Origin: Hydractinia symbiolongicarpus
Taxonomy: Eukaryota; Cnidaria; Hydrozoa; Anthoathecata; Hydractiniidae
Assembly: GCF_029227915.1 (NCBI RefSeq)
Contig: NC_079879.1
Span: 10,912,001 to 10,976,000 of the forward strand
Direction: 5' to 3'
Length of the DNA stretch: 64,000 bases
A program made the position numbers and the translations under genes. This document shows positions 34,287-45,219 of the stretch, piece by piece (the stretch's first letter is position 1; each line of letters starts with the position of its first letter). The notes below the pieces were generated by a model that was not told the DNA's origin, made no database searches, and was given only the letters and a program-made list of their open reading frames with translations.

Positions 34287-36563
34287 ATGCTTCTCCGTAA
34301 TATTCACAAAGGGCTGCCATCTCCATCATGTTGCACTAAGGTGATAACGATTAAGGGTGATTATGACTATTATCATTACTCAGTTGATGAATTTACTGAC
34401 CAGGTGTGTAATTTATTTATTTATGTATATAATTATTTATTTGTTTATTTAGCTTTTCAATCTTTACAAATGTAAGGGGACAGCCTCTGCTAGTTGTGTT
34501 TATGTATAATGTTTATTTCAAAAAACAGGGGAACATGAATTTTCTCATCAAAATAAATCAATTAGGCATTATATGACAAAATGACAGTAAAGGGCATACT
34601 TAATTTTTAGGATGTTTTCCAAGAAATGGTTAGGTTGTACTAGGGCCGTTAAAATGGTAAAGGATTAAGGTTGGTGGTAATAGCACAATCATATTGTGGG
34701 ACATTTAAAATGATATCACACATAAAACAAGTACTTAGAAGAAGTCAAATGAAAATCGAGTGTAGTGGAGACAAGAAGGATGTGCAGGTTGTGTTCCCCA
34801 GTAGAAATAGAATAATGTATTCCTGTCAACATTTTCTAGGGATGGGGGTGCGGCTACAGGACACTGCAGTCTATTGTATCGTGGTTAATTATTAACGTAG
34901 AAAAATGTAAAGACAAAAGTGTTCCAAGTATAACGATAATACAGGAAACATTGGTTGCTGTTGGGGATAAATGTTGCAACTTCATTGGTTCGAAAGAATG
35001 GATTGGCTCTTTTGAAGTTTTCCTGGTTTTGGATCATACATATAAGGTTAGAACACTGCCTTTTTGCTATACAAATGCCTTTTTACCTTGAGAGCGTATT
35101 GCTGAACGAATCCTCAGGCTTTTTAAATATTTTTATTTTATGTAATAAAAACTTTATAAAAGATTTTGATAATTTTAGCCTTTCTTAGTTTTTTTAATTT
35201 GTCCTCATTTGACCTGAGAAAATATTTTATTCAGAAGTCCTTTTTGAGGTTTTGACTATGGTTGTGATATATACGAACTATATTTGCTATGTTTGTGTTA
35301 CGCAGTGTAGCACAGTACCATACGAAAGTTCTTTCATTGTGAACTTTTTTCTATTTATTCGTCTATTTTTCTTTCTTCCATCTTTTGTATATATAATTTT
35401 TTTGATGTTGGACATACTGAGGTTTTTTCAGGGGTATATTACATAATAGAAAGTTTACTAAGAAGATAATAACATGCAAAATGAAATGCGCAACGAATAA
35501 ACTTTAAGCCTCGAAAATTAAAAAAATCTGAACAAGTTGAACATCAAACCAAAAGTTGACTTCCTTATAAGAAAAGAACTGTGACAGTATTTTATTACTA
35601 GACTTCATGTAAATTGAATCACGTGAATTCTGGAAATCAACTGGGAACACTCACACAAGAATTGATGGATCACTTTTCTCGTGCGAATCCTCCAATTATG
35701 ATGGGTAAGTTGCCATAGTTACGCCGTAAAGAAGGTTTCTTATTGCTACATCTCTTTCTATCAATGACCGTATTCTGTTCAAAATGGTAGCTGTAGCAAT
35801 ACTCTGTGTTACGGATGCACGAGAAAGCCATGTCTAGGATATGACAACACATAATAATTTAAGGCCCAAAATATTCGCGACGACCGAACCCGGTGGAGTT
35901 CTCCATAGGTTGACAACATGTTTTTATGAACTTTGTAGTGATCTATACTAGGAGGCGATGTTGATGCTGCATCAAAAGGTATCGTTGGGATTGCAACAGA
36001 TGACAACTTGGAGAATACCTATTTACTAATTATGGTAAGACCTATTAAAATCACAACACGAGGGCGTTGAAGGGCGGTATAAAGTGACAGGGTGTTGAAG
36101 GTATATTCACAAGCAAAAAAAGCTTTAAGTTATTTTTGCCCAACAAATAAAGTATTTTTTAACTTGTATCATTTGCTGGACAGTTCGTAATATTTTTTCT
36201 ATTCGCAAAATTTTATGTCCGCGAAATTCTTTCTAAACAACCATCATTGGCAAAATTAATACGCGCAAAATGTAAGTTTATTCCATCTGCAAAAATTATC
36301 ACATGACAACTAAAGCTTTTTTTGACTAACTTCACAAAGAATAAAGTACGCTGCGCCCATTGTTTAAGAAAAGATTAAGACAATGGTTATTATTATTATC
36401 GTATTTTTAGGATCCACACTTTACTGCAGATAGAAGCTACCCAACTGCAGATGGAATCTACCCAACTGTAAAAGAGGTACAAGAGTTAGGTTTTATTAAG
36501 TGGATACCACTGTCAGATTTTTGCGAAGATTCCTTTTACAATCTCTGTATACCTATTGTATGA
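34287..36563 (+). CDS. UFSP1: UFM1-specific protease 1-like (UFSP1), 5 exons
   Basis: Exons: 34287-34403, 34840-35046, 35602-35704, 35952-36034 and 36411-36563 (TGA). They total 663 bases, 220 residues, with consistent phases and GT-AG borders. Exon 1 encodes NIHKGLPSPSCC and GDYDYYHYSVDEFTDQ; exon 2 opens with GWGCGYRTLQS and includes EWIGSFEVFLVLDH; exon 3 ends and exon 4 begins around PPIMMGGDVDAAS; exon 5 starts DPHFT and ends FYNLC near the C-terminus. The catalytic triad of the C78 peptidase family is present: Cys43 in GWGCGYR and Asp171/His173 in DPH. The enzyme matures UFM1 and removes it from targets. Length matches the short UFSP1 form rather than UFSP2, which has a long N-terminal extension. 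No single open frame covers it, so it is easy to miss. Confidence 0.93.
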
Positions 36564-38524
36564 ATGAAATATATTTGATGAATATATCTTGAAATGTATC
36601 TGATAAATATTTTAATGCAATGCTTTCAGAAATATTAATTTTTCAGGCGAGTAATTTCCAAAATATATCCCCTACCCCGTTCAAGTTAGCAAAAGATTGT
36701 AGTCATAAAACATTATCACTCTTCATAAAAACACAATTTGTCTTGTCTTCTTTATGTGATTTCAAGGAGTCTATATCGCATAGAGTAGAGTCTAATGAAC
36801 GAACTCTCCGAAAAAAGGACACCCCTAAGTAACGGACAAAAAGGATTACGGTTAAAACCTTATAGGAGACTCTATATAGCGGACAACACTTAGTGAACAA
36901 TTTTTCGTTGTAAGGAAATGAACTTTGTTACCGGAAATTTTAGCGGACAGGAAAGATTCTTTATGTGAGTTGTTGCATAAGCATCGCTGGTGTCATTGGA
37001 AAATATGTTTTGAAATTTAAGCATTTTCTGAATTTGGTCATGGATTACCTAGTTTGTAAGCTAACGCTTCTCAGAAACACGTTTTCTGTCGAGTGAGACT
37101 CCAAATAAGACTTCTACTTGCGAACAAATGTGAATTGCACCTGCTTTTATTTTATTTTTATAATGAATAGAAACATAATTTAGGGCAAGTTGGCTACTAA
37201 AAAAAATCAATAAAATGCGATAACAAAAAGTAGTAGTAGGGAAAGTTGCAAATTAATCGCTGAGCTGCTTGTTTTGCCAGTAACAGTACAATGTTCCTAC
37301 CAGAAACGTTTGCTGGCTAATGGAGCCATAGGTCATCCACAGGGGTTGATGGCGTGAAGTCCTCTATTACAGACTAGTTTTTAGATTGTACTTCTGCCTT
37401 TATTATATGTTTTATTAGATCCAGATCAACTTTGCCCTTATAAACCTCCCGTGTGTTGACTAATAAAACTATTCTGGGCTCTGGGGTCATATGATTTATA
37501 ACAAATTCAAAGTGACAAAAGGGTCCGTTTTTGATGACTTTGGAAAGAAATACTAAATATTATAATATTAGTAATTTAGGTCCACGGTCCACTAATTTAT
37601 TAGTAAGTCTATATCTTAATTCCCGTATAGGTCTGTCTATCTGTTAAAATGGTAACCGCAGTAGCGAGACACACAAATTACGGTAAATAAAGGACGGGCG
37701 AACTCGTGGATTTTCTTACAAACCACCGACTAGTCAAGCAAATATTCACCTAACACGAATACAGCAGGAAATTTTAGGAAAATAAATTACCATTGAAATT
37801 GGGTGTGGGATATACGTTGGTTGTTTTTTAATAAGAAACACGATTTTAAGAAACATGTGACCGAGATTAGGGGTTCAGAAAATTTAAAAAGTAAATTAAT
37901 AAATCAACAGAGCTCCTATAAAGTAGCATTTTAACAGCATTAGAAAACAAGGATTTTTCTTTTCATAAATTTTTTAAAAAAACGTTTAAATTTAAAAAAA
38001 TCCAGTGTTAAAAAAACCTTCCACAAAAACCGCCCAGCTCGAATTATCACCCTACTTACAGGCTCGAAAGCTAAATAAGCGCCCGGGCGCTCATTCAAAG
38101 ATTTACGTCACTTACAAAAGTATCTTGGGTCGAGCAATTTTTTGTTGTTATTTTTAATATAACTTTAGTTTTTTTTCTCTTTTTTTTGTTACTTGCAATA
38201 ATTAAATTATATGTTATAAATAGTTTTTTATACGTATTTTTTATTCTTTTATATAACGACGTTTTGTTTATGTTTCAACTTCGTTTTAAATGTTTCTATC
38301 AAGCTGCAGTCATTGCGTCATATACGTACTGTGAAAATGTGAAGATTTTTTTTTTATATCTTTACCATATGACTATAATCTTACTCAGCGTAAAGGAAAT
38401 GTAGAAGTATTGCCGAGACATTTTGAGTTCTGATTGACTTAAAATCAAAAGAATTTTTTTATTAACATGCAGTAGTTCCTTGTTAATGTTGTTCTAAGTT
38501 ACTTTATCGCAGTTTGATTCTCAG
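36564..38524. other. UFSP1 3' UTR and spacer
   Basis: At about 36765-36960 there are repeated TAGCGGACA and TAACGGACA-type phrases (for example ACACCCCTAAGTAACGGACA), typical of a dispersed cnidarian repeat. The second copy of the 85-base dispersed repeat is at 37630-37715. No gene is supported. Confidence 0.4.
37630..37715 (+). repeat. Dispersed repeat, copy B
   Basis: Matches 9184-9268: TCTGTCTATCTG start, AAAATGGTAACCGCAGTAGCG core and GACGGGCGAACTCGTGGATT end. Confidence 0.6.
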
Positions 38525-39421
38525 ATGATGGGCGGTCACAGTTTGGTTGAAATTATTTCAAAAACAGTTGCAATGTGTTTTCATATGGTTGGATTCTACG
38601 CACTCTACCTCACCAAACAAACGAATATCAATAAAAGTCAACGTATTTTTCTTATGAATTTAAGTTTAGCTGAAATATTCCTATGCTGTACAGCTGTCTT
38701 GAAAAGCGTGTTTCTCCAATCAGGCTATATGGTAATCGCTCTGCAATGTCGTATCTTTCAAATGACAGTCTCATCACTTGCATATTATCTACTCATGATC
38801 TTTCTAACCATAGATCGCTTCTCGGAAGTGTATTTAAATATTAGGTATCCATTATACTGGTCGAAACAACGTGCAACATGGTGCATGTTGACTATATGGA
38901 TACTAGGTGTGGTGTTTTTATGCATTACACTGACACAACAACCAACAAACAAGCAGCTTTCTTATATTTTCCATCTTTACATCTATCCCGCCTTGGAGTA
39001 TGTATTCTGTGTTGTCGCATTCTGTACGTATGGGTATATCTTTAAAGTTTTGCATTGGGGCACATTGCAAAACACAGTTGATGTGAAGCCACAACAAAAC
39101 AGCAGATGCGAGAAGAGAAGAAGAAAAAGAAGAATTGGATTTTTTATGCCAAGCATGCTCATCATAACTTTTATTCTTTTTGTTTTAATTCCAGAACAGA
39201 CTCATTTTTATTATTTCGTCTTACGAAAGAAAATGCCGGAAATTTTCGTGGTAGCGTTTTCACTTGCATTTTCGAGTGTTGCCGTTATCTATATTTTCTT
39301 TTGTGCGCATGTTCGACATGTCTTACTGCTCAAGTTCAGAAGATTGCGTTTAAACAAAACACCAAATTTTAGAAGACAAAATTTGACTCTGGAAACATTG
39401 CGAATGTCTAGCCGCATTTGA
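38525..39421 (+). CDS. Single-exon rhodopsin-class GPCR with atypical TM7
   Basis: An intact 298-residue seven-helix protein. TM2 carries NLSLAE at 45-50, close to the class A NLSLAD. A conserved Cys at 75 precedes TM3, and TM3 ends in DRF at 97-99, a DRY variant. Intracellular loop 3 is very basic (CEKRRRKRRIGFF). TM7 reads SSVAVIYIFF at 250-259 instead of NPxxY, so the Asn-Pro pair is missing while the Tyr remains. Ligand and subfamily are unknown. It shares no obvious close similarity with the GPCR at 9701. The next ATG downstream is one codon later, so the start is uncertain by one residue. Confidence 0.82.
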   Translation: MMGGHSLVEIISKTVAMCFHMVGFYALYLTKQTNINKSQRIFLMNLSLAEIFLCCTAVLKSVFLQSGYMVIALQCRIFQMTVSSLAYYLLMIFLTIDRFSEVYLNIRYPLYWSKQRATWCMLTIWILGVVFLCITLTQQPTNKQLSYIFHLYIYPALEYVFCVVAFCTYGYIFKVLHWGTLQNTVDVKPQQNSRCEKRRRKRRIGFFMPSMLIITFILFVLIPEQTHFYYFVLRKKMPEIFVVAFSLAFSSVAVIYIFFCAHVRHVLLLKFRRLRLNKTPNFRRQNLTLETLRMSSRI

Positions 39422-39425
39422 ATAT

Positions 39426-39492
39426 TTATTGTAATTAAGTAAAATGAATATTCGGTTTTCCTAACCTCTCCCTAAATTGCCCTGGAAACGAG
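39426..39492 (+). repeat. Partial duplicate of the pogo insertion site
   Basis: TTATTGTAATTAAGTAAAATGAATATTCGGTTT, followed by CTCCCTAA and CCCTGGAAACGAG, resembles the two flanks of the pogo-like element (39558-39582 and 40933-40990) joined together. It looks like an older direct repeat without the insertion. Confidence 0.55.
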
Positions 39493-39745
39493 GGCTCAGG
39501 GGGCTCAAGACCTGGGAACATGACATTTCCCCAGATTTGGCTTTTATGTTTGTTGGATTATTGTAATCAAGTAAAACGATTACCGTATTTCCTCCAATAA
39601 GCGCCGCCCTCTATTAAGCGCCGCCCTCTAATAAGCGCCGCACCTAAAATTCGAATTTCGAAATAAGCGCCGCCCTCTAATAAGCGCCGCACCCTCAAAT
39701 GCGGCGCTTATTAGAAAATCAAGAGAAAATGAGATTTCAATGCTT

Positions 39746-40265
39746 TTATTCGAACTCTATAGTCTTCTTATTGCAATATTCATTTACATTAAGTTCTAAA
39801 TAGCTAAATTTACATTTCTTCTTATTAAGTTCCTCATAAAGAATGTTTGCAATTTTACTGTTGGTTGAACAGCAAAGAAACTTGGCAGGGACGACCAAGC
39901 CAAGCTCTCGTTTCCTTTTTCCCGTTACTTTTGCGATCATCGTGTTGTTTTTATCAGATTTCAAAAATTGTTTCGTTAGTTTGGATAGTTCAATGGGTAA
40001 ATGTCCGACTAAAAACTCATCATCCTTTTCTCCCAGATCGTCTGAATCTATTTCGACAACTTCTTTATTGACCTCTTTAGATACTGGTTCGATCGCGACC
40101 TCAGTTTCTTTGACTGCTTCAGTTTCCTTTGCTGCTTTACTTCCTTTGGTTGATTTTCTTCCTTTGGCTTTGGTTACTTTGTTCGTTTTGTTTGTTTCGC
40201 TTGGTTCACTTTTCTCGTTTTCAACCGCTGGTGTAGTACTTGATTCTGATTCTGTCTTTTTTTAG
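39746..40265 (-). CDS. Second, outward-reading frame in the pogo-like element
   Basis: About 170 codons open on the minus strand, bounded upstream by an in-frame TAA and without an early ATG, so it is the 3' part of a longer gene. The first part is Lys/Glu/Ser/Thr-rich (TKAKGRKSTKGSKAAKE); the last 90 residues look globular (LVGHLPIELSKL, then KFLCCSTNSKIANILYEEL). I do not recognise it. The overlapping plus-strand frame is low-complexity and is probably its shadow. Confidence 0.45.
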
Positions 40266-40648
40266 CTTACGATACATGGCTTAGTGAAGGGATCCACGAA
40301 TATACAAAAGCAGGTAATATGAAGCCACCTCCGCGAAGGAAAGTAATCGAGTGGATCTTAGAAGGTTGGAAAAAGCTGTCAAGTGAGCTCATCGTGAAAT
40401 CTTTTAAAACATGCGGTTTAAGCCTTCCAGTCGATGGTAGTGAAGATGACAAGATCCACTGTTTTAAAAAGGAGGGAGCTTGTCCTGATGGGGCATCACG
40501 GCTAAGAGAATCCCTGAATATCTTGCAAGAGGAAGAGAGTCAAATAAATCCTTTTGAGAACATAACAGATTCGGATGTTGAGGATGCATGCGGGCCGTTT
40601 CATTTGATTGACTCTGATCAAGAAAGCGACGAAGAAATTGATGTTTGA
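40265..40648 (+). pseudogene. Pogo/Tigger transposase, C-terminal fragment
   Basis: 127 codons ending in TGA, starting near an acceptor-like TTTTTTTAG at 40257-40265. WLSEGIHEYTKAGNMKPP and VIEWILEGWKKL, then SFKTCGLSLPVDGSEDD, match the C-terminal end of pogo-family transposases (HxxTKxGxM, WxxxAWxxL, SFKxCGIS). The DDE catalytic core and the DNA-binding domain are absent, so the copy cannot be autonomous. An acidic tail follows (DSDQESDEEID). Confidence 0.8.
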
Positions 40649-40934
40649 AATTATCTTTGTTATATTTGATAGAAAGAGAACAGGAAAAGACACGATAATT
40701 CACCCGTTATTTCTTTCTCGTACGTTACTTACCCCTCTATAGAACCCCAAATCTATCAAAAAAACTTTTACTAAGGATAGCATTCAACCAACGGATTGAA
40801 TTTGAAGAATAGGCAAAAACTTCAGAAACTTGAAATCTGAAATTTCGAAATAAGCGCCGCCCTCTATTAAGCGCCGCACCTAAAATCACAAAAATTAAAT
40901 AAGCGCCGCGGCGCTTATTAGAGGAAATACGGTA

Positions 40935-42440
40935 TTCAGTTTGTTATATCTCCCTAACCTTGTTAGTGCACAAAACCCTGGGGACGAGGTTGATCTATTA
41001 GGTAATATTGCCTGAACGAAATTTGAATGCTTTTATTTATTTATTCCGCATCGAATTGGGTTCATCACAAAAAAATGATTCTTTTCCCTATAAAGTAAAA
41101 ATACAAATGAAAATTTATTAATACATAATACATGCAATTTTTTTTATAAATTTTAAGCTATACGGAACTCAAGAGACAACGAACTGTCCTGTATAGAAAG
41201 AAGAAGGAAACAAATTTTATTTAAAATAATGTTTTAACATTATTTTAAATAAAAATAAAAATATTTCTATATAATCTAGCATATAAATCGAGAAAAGTTA
41301 AATTGAGTCGAAATCGTGCACAAGCGAATTAAAAATTAAAAAACGGGGCACATAAGAAAAAAATGCGAGAGCAGTATAAACAAAAATGTGAACAACTATC
41401 GACTGATGGCAGGTCATAAAGTTTCTTAATTCTTTGGAAGGTGACTAGTCAGTTCTTTATAAAGTAGTTTCTTATAAAAAGTGCTAGTTTCACATCCTGT
41501 CTTACTATGGCCATCTACAACTTCATATTTGGGCTTGAATGAAGAAAATGGTTTGGATCACTAGTTTTTTGCTGAAAAAAATATAGCAATGTTCCAATTG
41601 TATGAATGGTGTTTTTAAAAACCTTTTATTAATTCTGTTAAAATTTAGTTCTCGAAGATGAAAATAATTGTTGATAAAAAAATCAAAACTTTTGACTCGC
41701 AGGTAAAAGAATATGGATTGAAAATTCTTGATCAAGTTATAAAATGTCTTTTACGTACACCTGTTTACATAGTTCTCAACCTATGTGCAAATGTCGAAAA
41801 AATGCTGTACCTTTGCATGGAGTTTTATCCGGCCCGCTTGCTGAGATCTCGGGCAGAAAAAGCAATATAAACGAAACTTTAAATTCCAAAACTTTAAATA
41901 GCGTTTAGGGGCGAGATCACGGCAGATGGCCCTGCGACCGGGCTGGCTCGGCTTCCACATAAACAGCCTCTTAAAGGAGAAATTATCAAAAAAGTCATTG
42001 TAGAAGGTCTGGAATCCAAATTGATAGAATCATGTTTGCCTTATATCTTCAGTAGGGGTTACCAAAGATGTCAAGAGTGTATGTAGTTTAAATAAGTAAC
42101 ATAAATTTTTGACATTGAAAATACTTCTCCCCGATACATCTCTACGTTTTAAGCTAAAATGTGCGAAGCATTTATTTATGAGCATTCACGTTTTTTATAA
42201 GAAACTAAATGCTAAAACATCAAAATAATTAGGAAACTTTTAGTACTGAACTTTTTTAGCTTCAAAAAACTATTATTTATGTTACTGCAAACTTTTTAGA
42301 AATCATTTTGTCTTTTTAATGCGACAATTGTTATTTCGAACGATCGAATCCCAATTTGAATTATTGGAAATGGAATCGATTAAGGTAAAATTGCTAACAC
42401 ATATTCAATTCAAATTTTTCTACCGTGACATCACAAACGG
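40935..42440. other. Spacer
   Basis: AT-rich. A perfect AT-rich inverted pair (TTATTTAAAATAATGTT / AACATTATTTTAAATAA) lies at about 41218-41251. No gene is supported. Confidence 0.4.
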
Positions 42441-42990
42441 CTAGTCCATAACAATCCACTTGCCTGTCAACCTCATCCAACATGGGTTGACGTCACGGAA
42501 AGGATCGATGGATGGCATCTTGTCTGAGCCGGACTTAATAGCATTAAAGATTCTGGAACCTCCCCAACCACCACTGATAATATCTTTTCCTTCCGTAGTA
42601 GTCATGTGATGTAGAACCCGACCAACCAACAGCATAAATGGTGTGACTCTTGTCAATTGAAGGCAACTTATACTTTATTTTTGTTAAGTTGAGATTTAAC
42701 TTGTTCTGAAAACCACTCAATAAATTTGCGTTTGGGGAATCGTTTAGCGTAACCATTGACTGTCAGGTCAAGAGGCAGGTGATTATTCATCATGTTGGCA
42801 GGGGCATTGACTATAGATATCTGCTCCTTTGATAGTATCAAGCACAGCTGTAGTCATTTTCACCAGTAAATATGTCCATTATAACTAGAGCATTTTGATC
42901 GACAGGGTATTTAAGCTGCCTCTTTACGTTCGGTTTGATTATTTCTTTCAAAAAACTTTATGGTATTTGGTAATCGAAAAATGCTTCGGA
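42441..42990 (-). pseudogene. Pogo-type (DDE_1) transposase remnant
   Basis: Pieces in different minus-strand frames follow the known order of a DDE_1/jerky-like transposase. Reading leftwards: ALVIMDIFTG (second catalytic Asp region), NAPANMM, DLTVNGYAKRFPKRKF (near 42720-42780), then MTTTEGKDIISGGW and IKSGSDKMPSIDPFRDV near the end. Several frameshifts and stops separate them. It is unrelated by position to the pogo-like element at 39583. The remnant ends about 200 bases left of the piggyBac-type MITE. Confidence 0.65.
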
Positions 42991-43194
42991 TTTGTATTGA
43001 GTGAAATACTGCTAGGAAATTCAATGTTTTTTTGATAACAACAATTTCAGGGAGGGGACCTTAAATTTAAATTGGGTATGATTTTGCGGGAAAAAACTTT
43101 TGCGTTTTGCTGTTTTAAAATTTCCAAAGGCAAAAACTTTCGCAAAAAGGGTCAAAACCGCGAAAAAAGCAAAAGTTAAAAGCCTGTGTCTTAA

Positions 43195-43951
43195 CCCTAT
43201 TCGGTCGGGGGGGGGGGGGGGGGGGGCGGATTCCGCCCCCCTGACGGTTTTTTTTTAATAACTCCTGATTGCTTTGTTATATGGCTATGATACTTACTGA
43301 GTTTCAACATTTATCTATTAGACACCTGCATGCTAATTTTTTAGGTCCCATACCTTTCAGAGGCTTTGATATTGGCCATTACTCGAAACTAACTACCCCT
43401 AAAAATCTCTATGAAATCCTTATAATGGGGAAAATATAATAACTCCTGTTAGGATTATCCTTAGAACTTGAAACTTGCAACACAACTTTATTTCATCAAG
43501 AAGAATCATTTTGAATAATTTGAACACGTGACTAATCCAATTTCCCGATTTTGTCGGATTTCACCCGAAAATCGAAAAAAAACGGATTTTCGGGCAATTT
43601 TTGGCAATTTTTTATTCGATCCATGTAAAAACCGGAAGATATGTTAAATAACTTTTATTTAGCTTTCAGAAACTTCAAACAGAATGTAAAAATTCGCTCT
43701 AGAACGAAAGTAATTATATTTTAAGCAGATAGTGGCATTTTTGACAATTTTCAAGCTTCTGATGACGTCACAGAAAATGTGCTGACGCAAGCAAAGGTTT
43801 ATTGGCGCCATTTTGTTCCTTTTATGACGTACTATAAGTGTGCCAAGTTTGATTCAATTTGAACAATCCTATGAAAAGTTATTGAGGGGGGGCGGAATCC
43901 GCCCCCCCCCCCCGGTCATAGTATGTTCGAAAAACCCCGGACCGAATAGGG
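43195..43951. mobile_element. Non-autonomous piggyBac-type element (MITE)
   Basis: 757 bases bounded by TTAA on both sides (43191-43194 and 43952-43955). The ends are CCCTATTCGGTC and its exact reverse complement GACCGAATAGGG; TTAA targets and CCC starts are hallmarks of piggyBac. Just inside are facing GC palindromes, GGGGGGCGGATTCCGCCCCCC on the left after 20 Gs (43207-43226) and a GGGGGGCGGAATCCGCCCC relative on the right followed by a C run. The interior is AT-rich with no transposase. Confidence 0.85.
43207..43248. repeat. G20 tract with GC palindrome
   Basis: Twenty Gs followed by CGGATTCCGCCCCCC; the outer Gs and Cs can pair into a very stable stem. It is part of the piggyBac-type MITE left end. 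Confidence 0.85.
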
Positions 43952-43955
43952 TTAA

Positions 43956-45219
43956 CATAAAAGGTCGGAAGAATAATCTTTTTAACGTTTTCGCTACAGT
44001 AAAAATTAAAAACTCAACAAGAAACTTTCAGTACTGTGAACACACAAAAAAGAAAACATCGACTACTCTCGTTTCTTATAAAAGAACTTGTAATACTTAT
44101 CAGCAAAACGGCATGGAAAGACCACTCCTTACCAACCAATCATCTGCTTTATCACATATTATTACACAAGTACCATAAATGGAAATTATTAATAACAAAA
44201 AGAATATAACACCTAAAATTGATAATGCTGGCAAGAAAATGTGTCAATGGAAAGTATGTAATGTAGAACAATATTTATATGTTTTGTTTTTAGAAATATG
44301 TTATTTAAATTTTCTTTTGAAATGCTGCAAAATATTTCCTTATTGAAAGTAGTATGTAATTTACATTTTGTATTAACCTGCAAATTCGAGTAAACAAACT
44401 TGGCATTCAAAAAAGAAAAATTTGTTGGATTCATTTGATGATTTAAAAAAGCGAAAATGGGGTACCGGGAGGATGTTGATGTAAGTTAAGGTTAAGGGTT
44501 TTCTTGAAAAACATTCTCTCTCTTTTCCTGATATAATGTTCCTTATACAATTTTATGGGAAACATTTTCGATGCAGTTCCCTGATGTTGGCACGGTACAC
44601 GAACAAAAATAACAACAATAAAACAGAATTAAATAGAGTAAATGTTACTAAAATGACAACAAAACTAATTATTCTATGAGTTCACCAGAGCAGTCCCAAA
44701 AGCAATTATGCTTCAGGAAATATGTATTTAAAAATGAAGGCGTCTATTATATTTGTTGTCTGTGTTTGAATCTGTACGGAGTTGTACATTGTAACCTATG
44801 CACCCTCTATACGCCCACATGCGTAGCGTAGCAAGGAAGGAAATATGTCGAAATATGACTTTGAGTATTGGACAAATAACGCTAATATAGTAGAGCGTAT
44901 TTAATTAGATGGCGTGAACGGGCGGATGAGAAAATATGATACGCCACATATACTAATGAGACTAAAAATAAGCAACTAAAAAGCACTTGAGCTAACCACT
45001 AATCGATACAGTTGAAGTGTAATGCGTTCCCTAATTACCTGGCAAACATCAACATAAAAATGAACTCAATAAAACCAACTTCCTTACGCTATTTCCATTT
45101 ACGTAATGGGAACCACATGACAGTCTTATATAACCTACGCGTTGTAACATTTTAACAAGCAACACTAGAAGCTGATCAGAAGAGAGGAAGGAGTGTGTTC
45201 CAAAGTGCCAGTTTTCAGA
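43956..45219. other. Spacer upstream of the type I membrane protein gene
   Basis: AT-rich. ATGGCGTGAACGGGCGGATGAG at 44910 resembles the 3' half of the 85-base dispersed repeat but too weakly to call. The stretch before 45220 must hold the gene's promoter, and I see no convincing TATA box. Confidence 0.35.

Larger units (their letters stand above)
39583..40932. mobile_element. Internally deleted pogo/Tigger-like DNA transposon
   Basis: 1350 bases flanked by TA on both sides (39581-39582 and 40933-40934). The terminal inverted repeats are CCGTATTTCCTCxAATAAGCGCCG on the left and the reverse on the right. Inside each end are several copies of AATAAGCGCCGCCCTCT. It contains the 3' end of a pogo-type transposase on the plus strand and a different open frame on the minus strand, each reading outward. 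TA target, inverted repeats and transposase C-terminus all fit Tc1/mariner-pogo. Confidence 0.85.

Noticed and set aside
39843-40265. Plus-strand 140-codon hydrophobic frame in the pogo-like element
   Set aside because: Low-complexity Leu/Ser/Phe-rich; it is the reverse of the Lys/Glu-rich minus-strand frame, which looks more like a protein.
43840-44178. 112-codon frame at the right end of the piggyBac-type MITE
   Set aside because: It spans the GC palindrome and the inverted repeat end, so is an artefact of repeat sequence.
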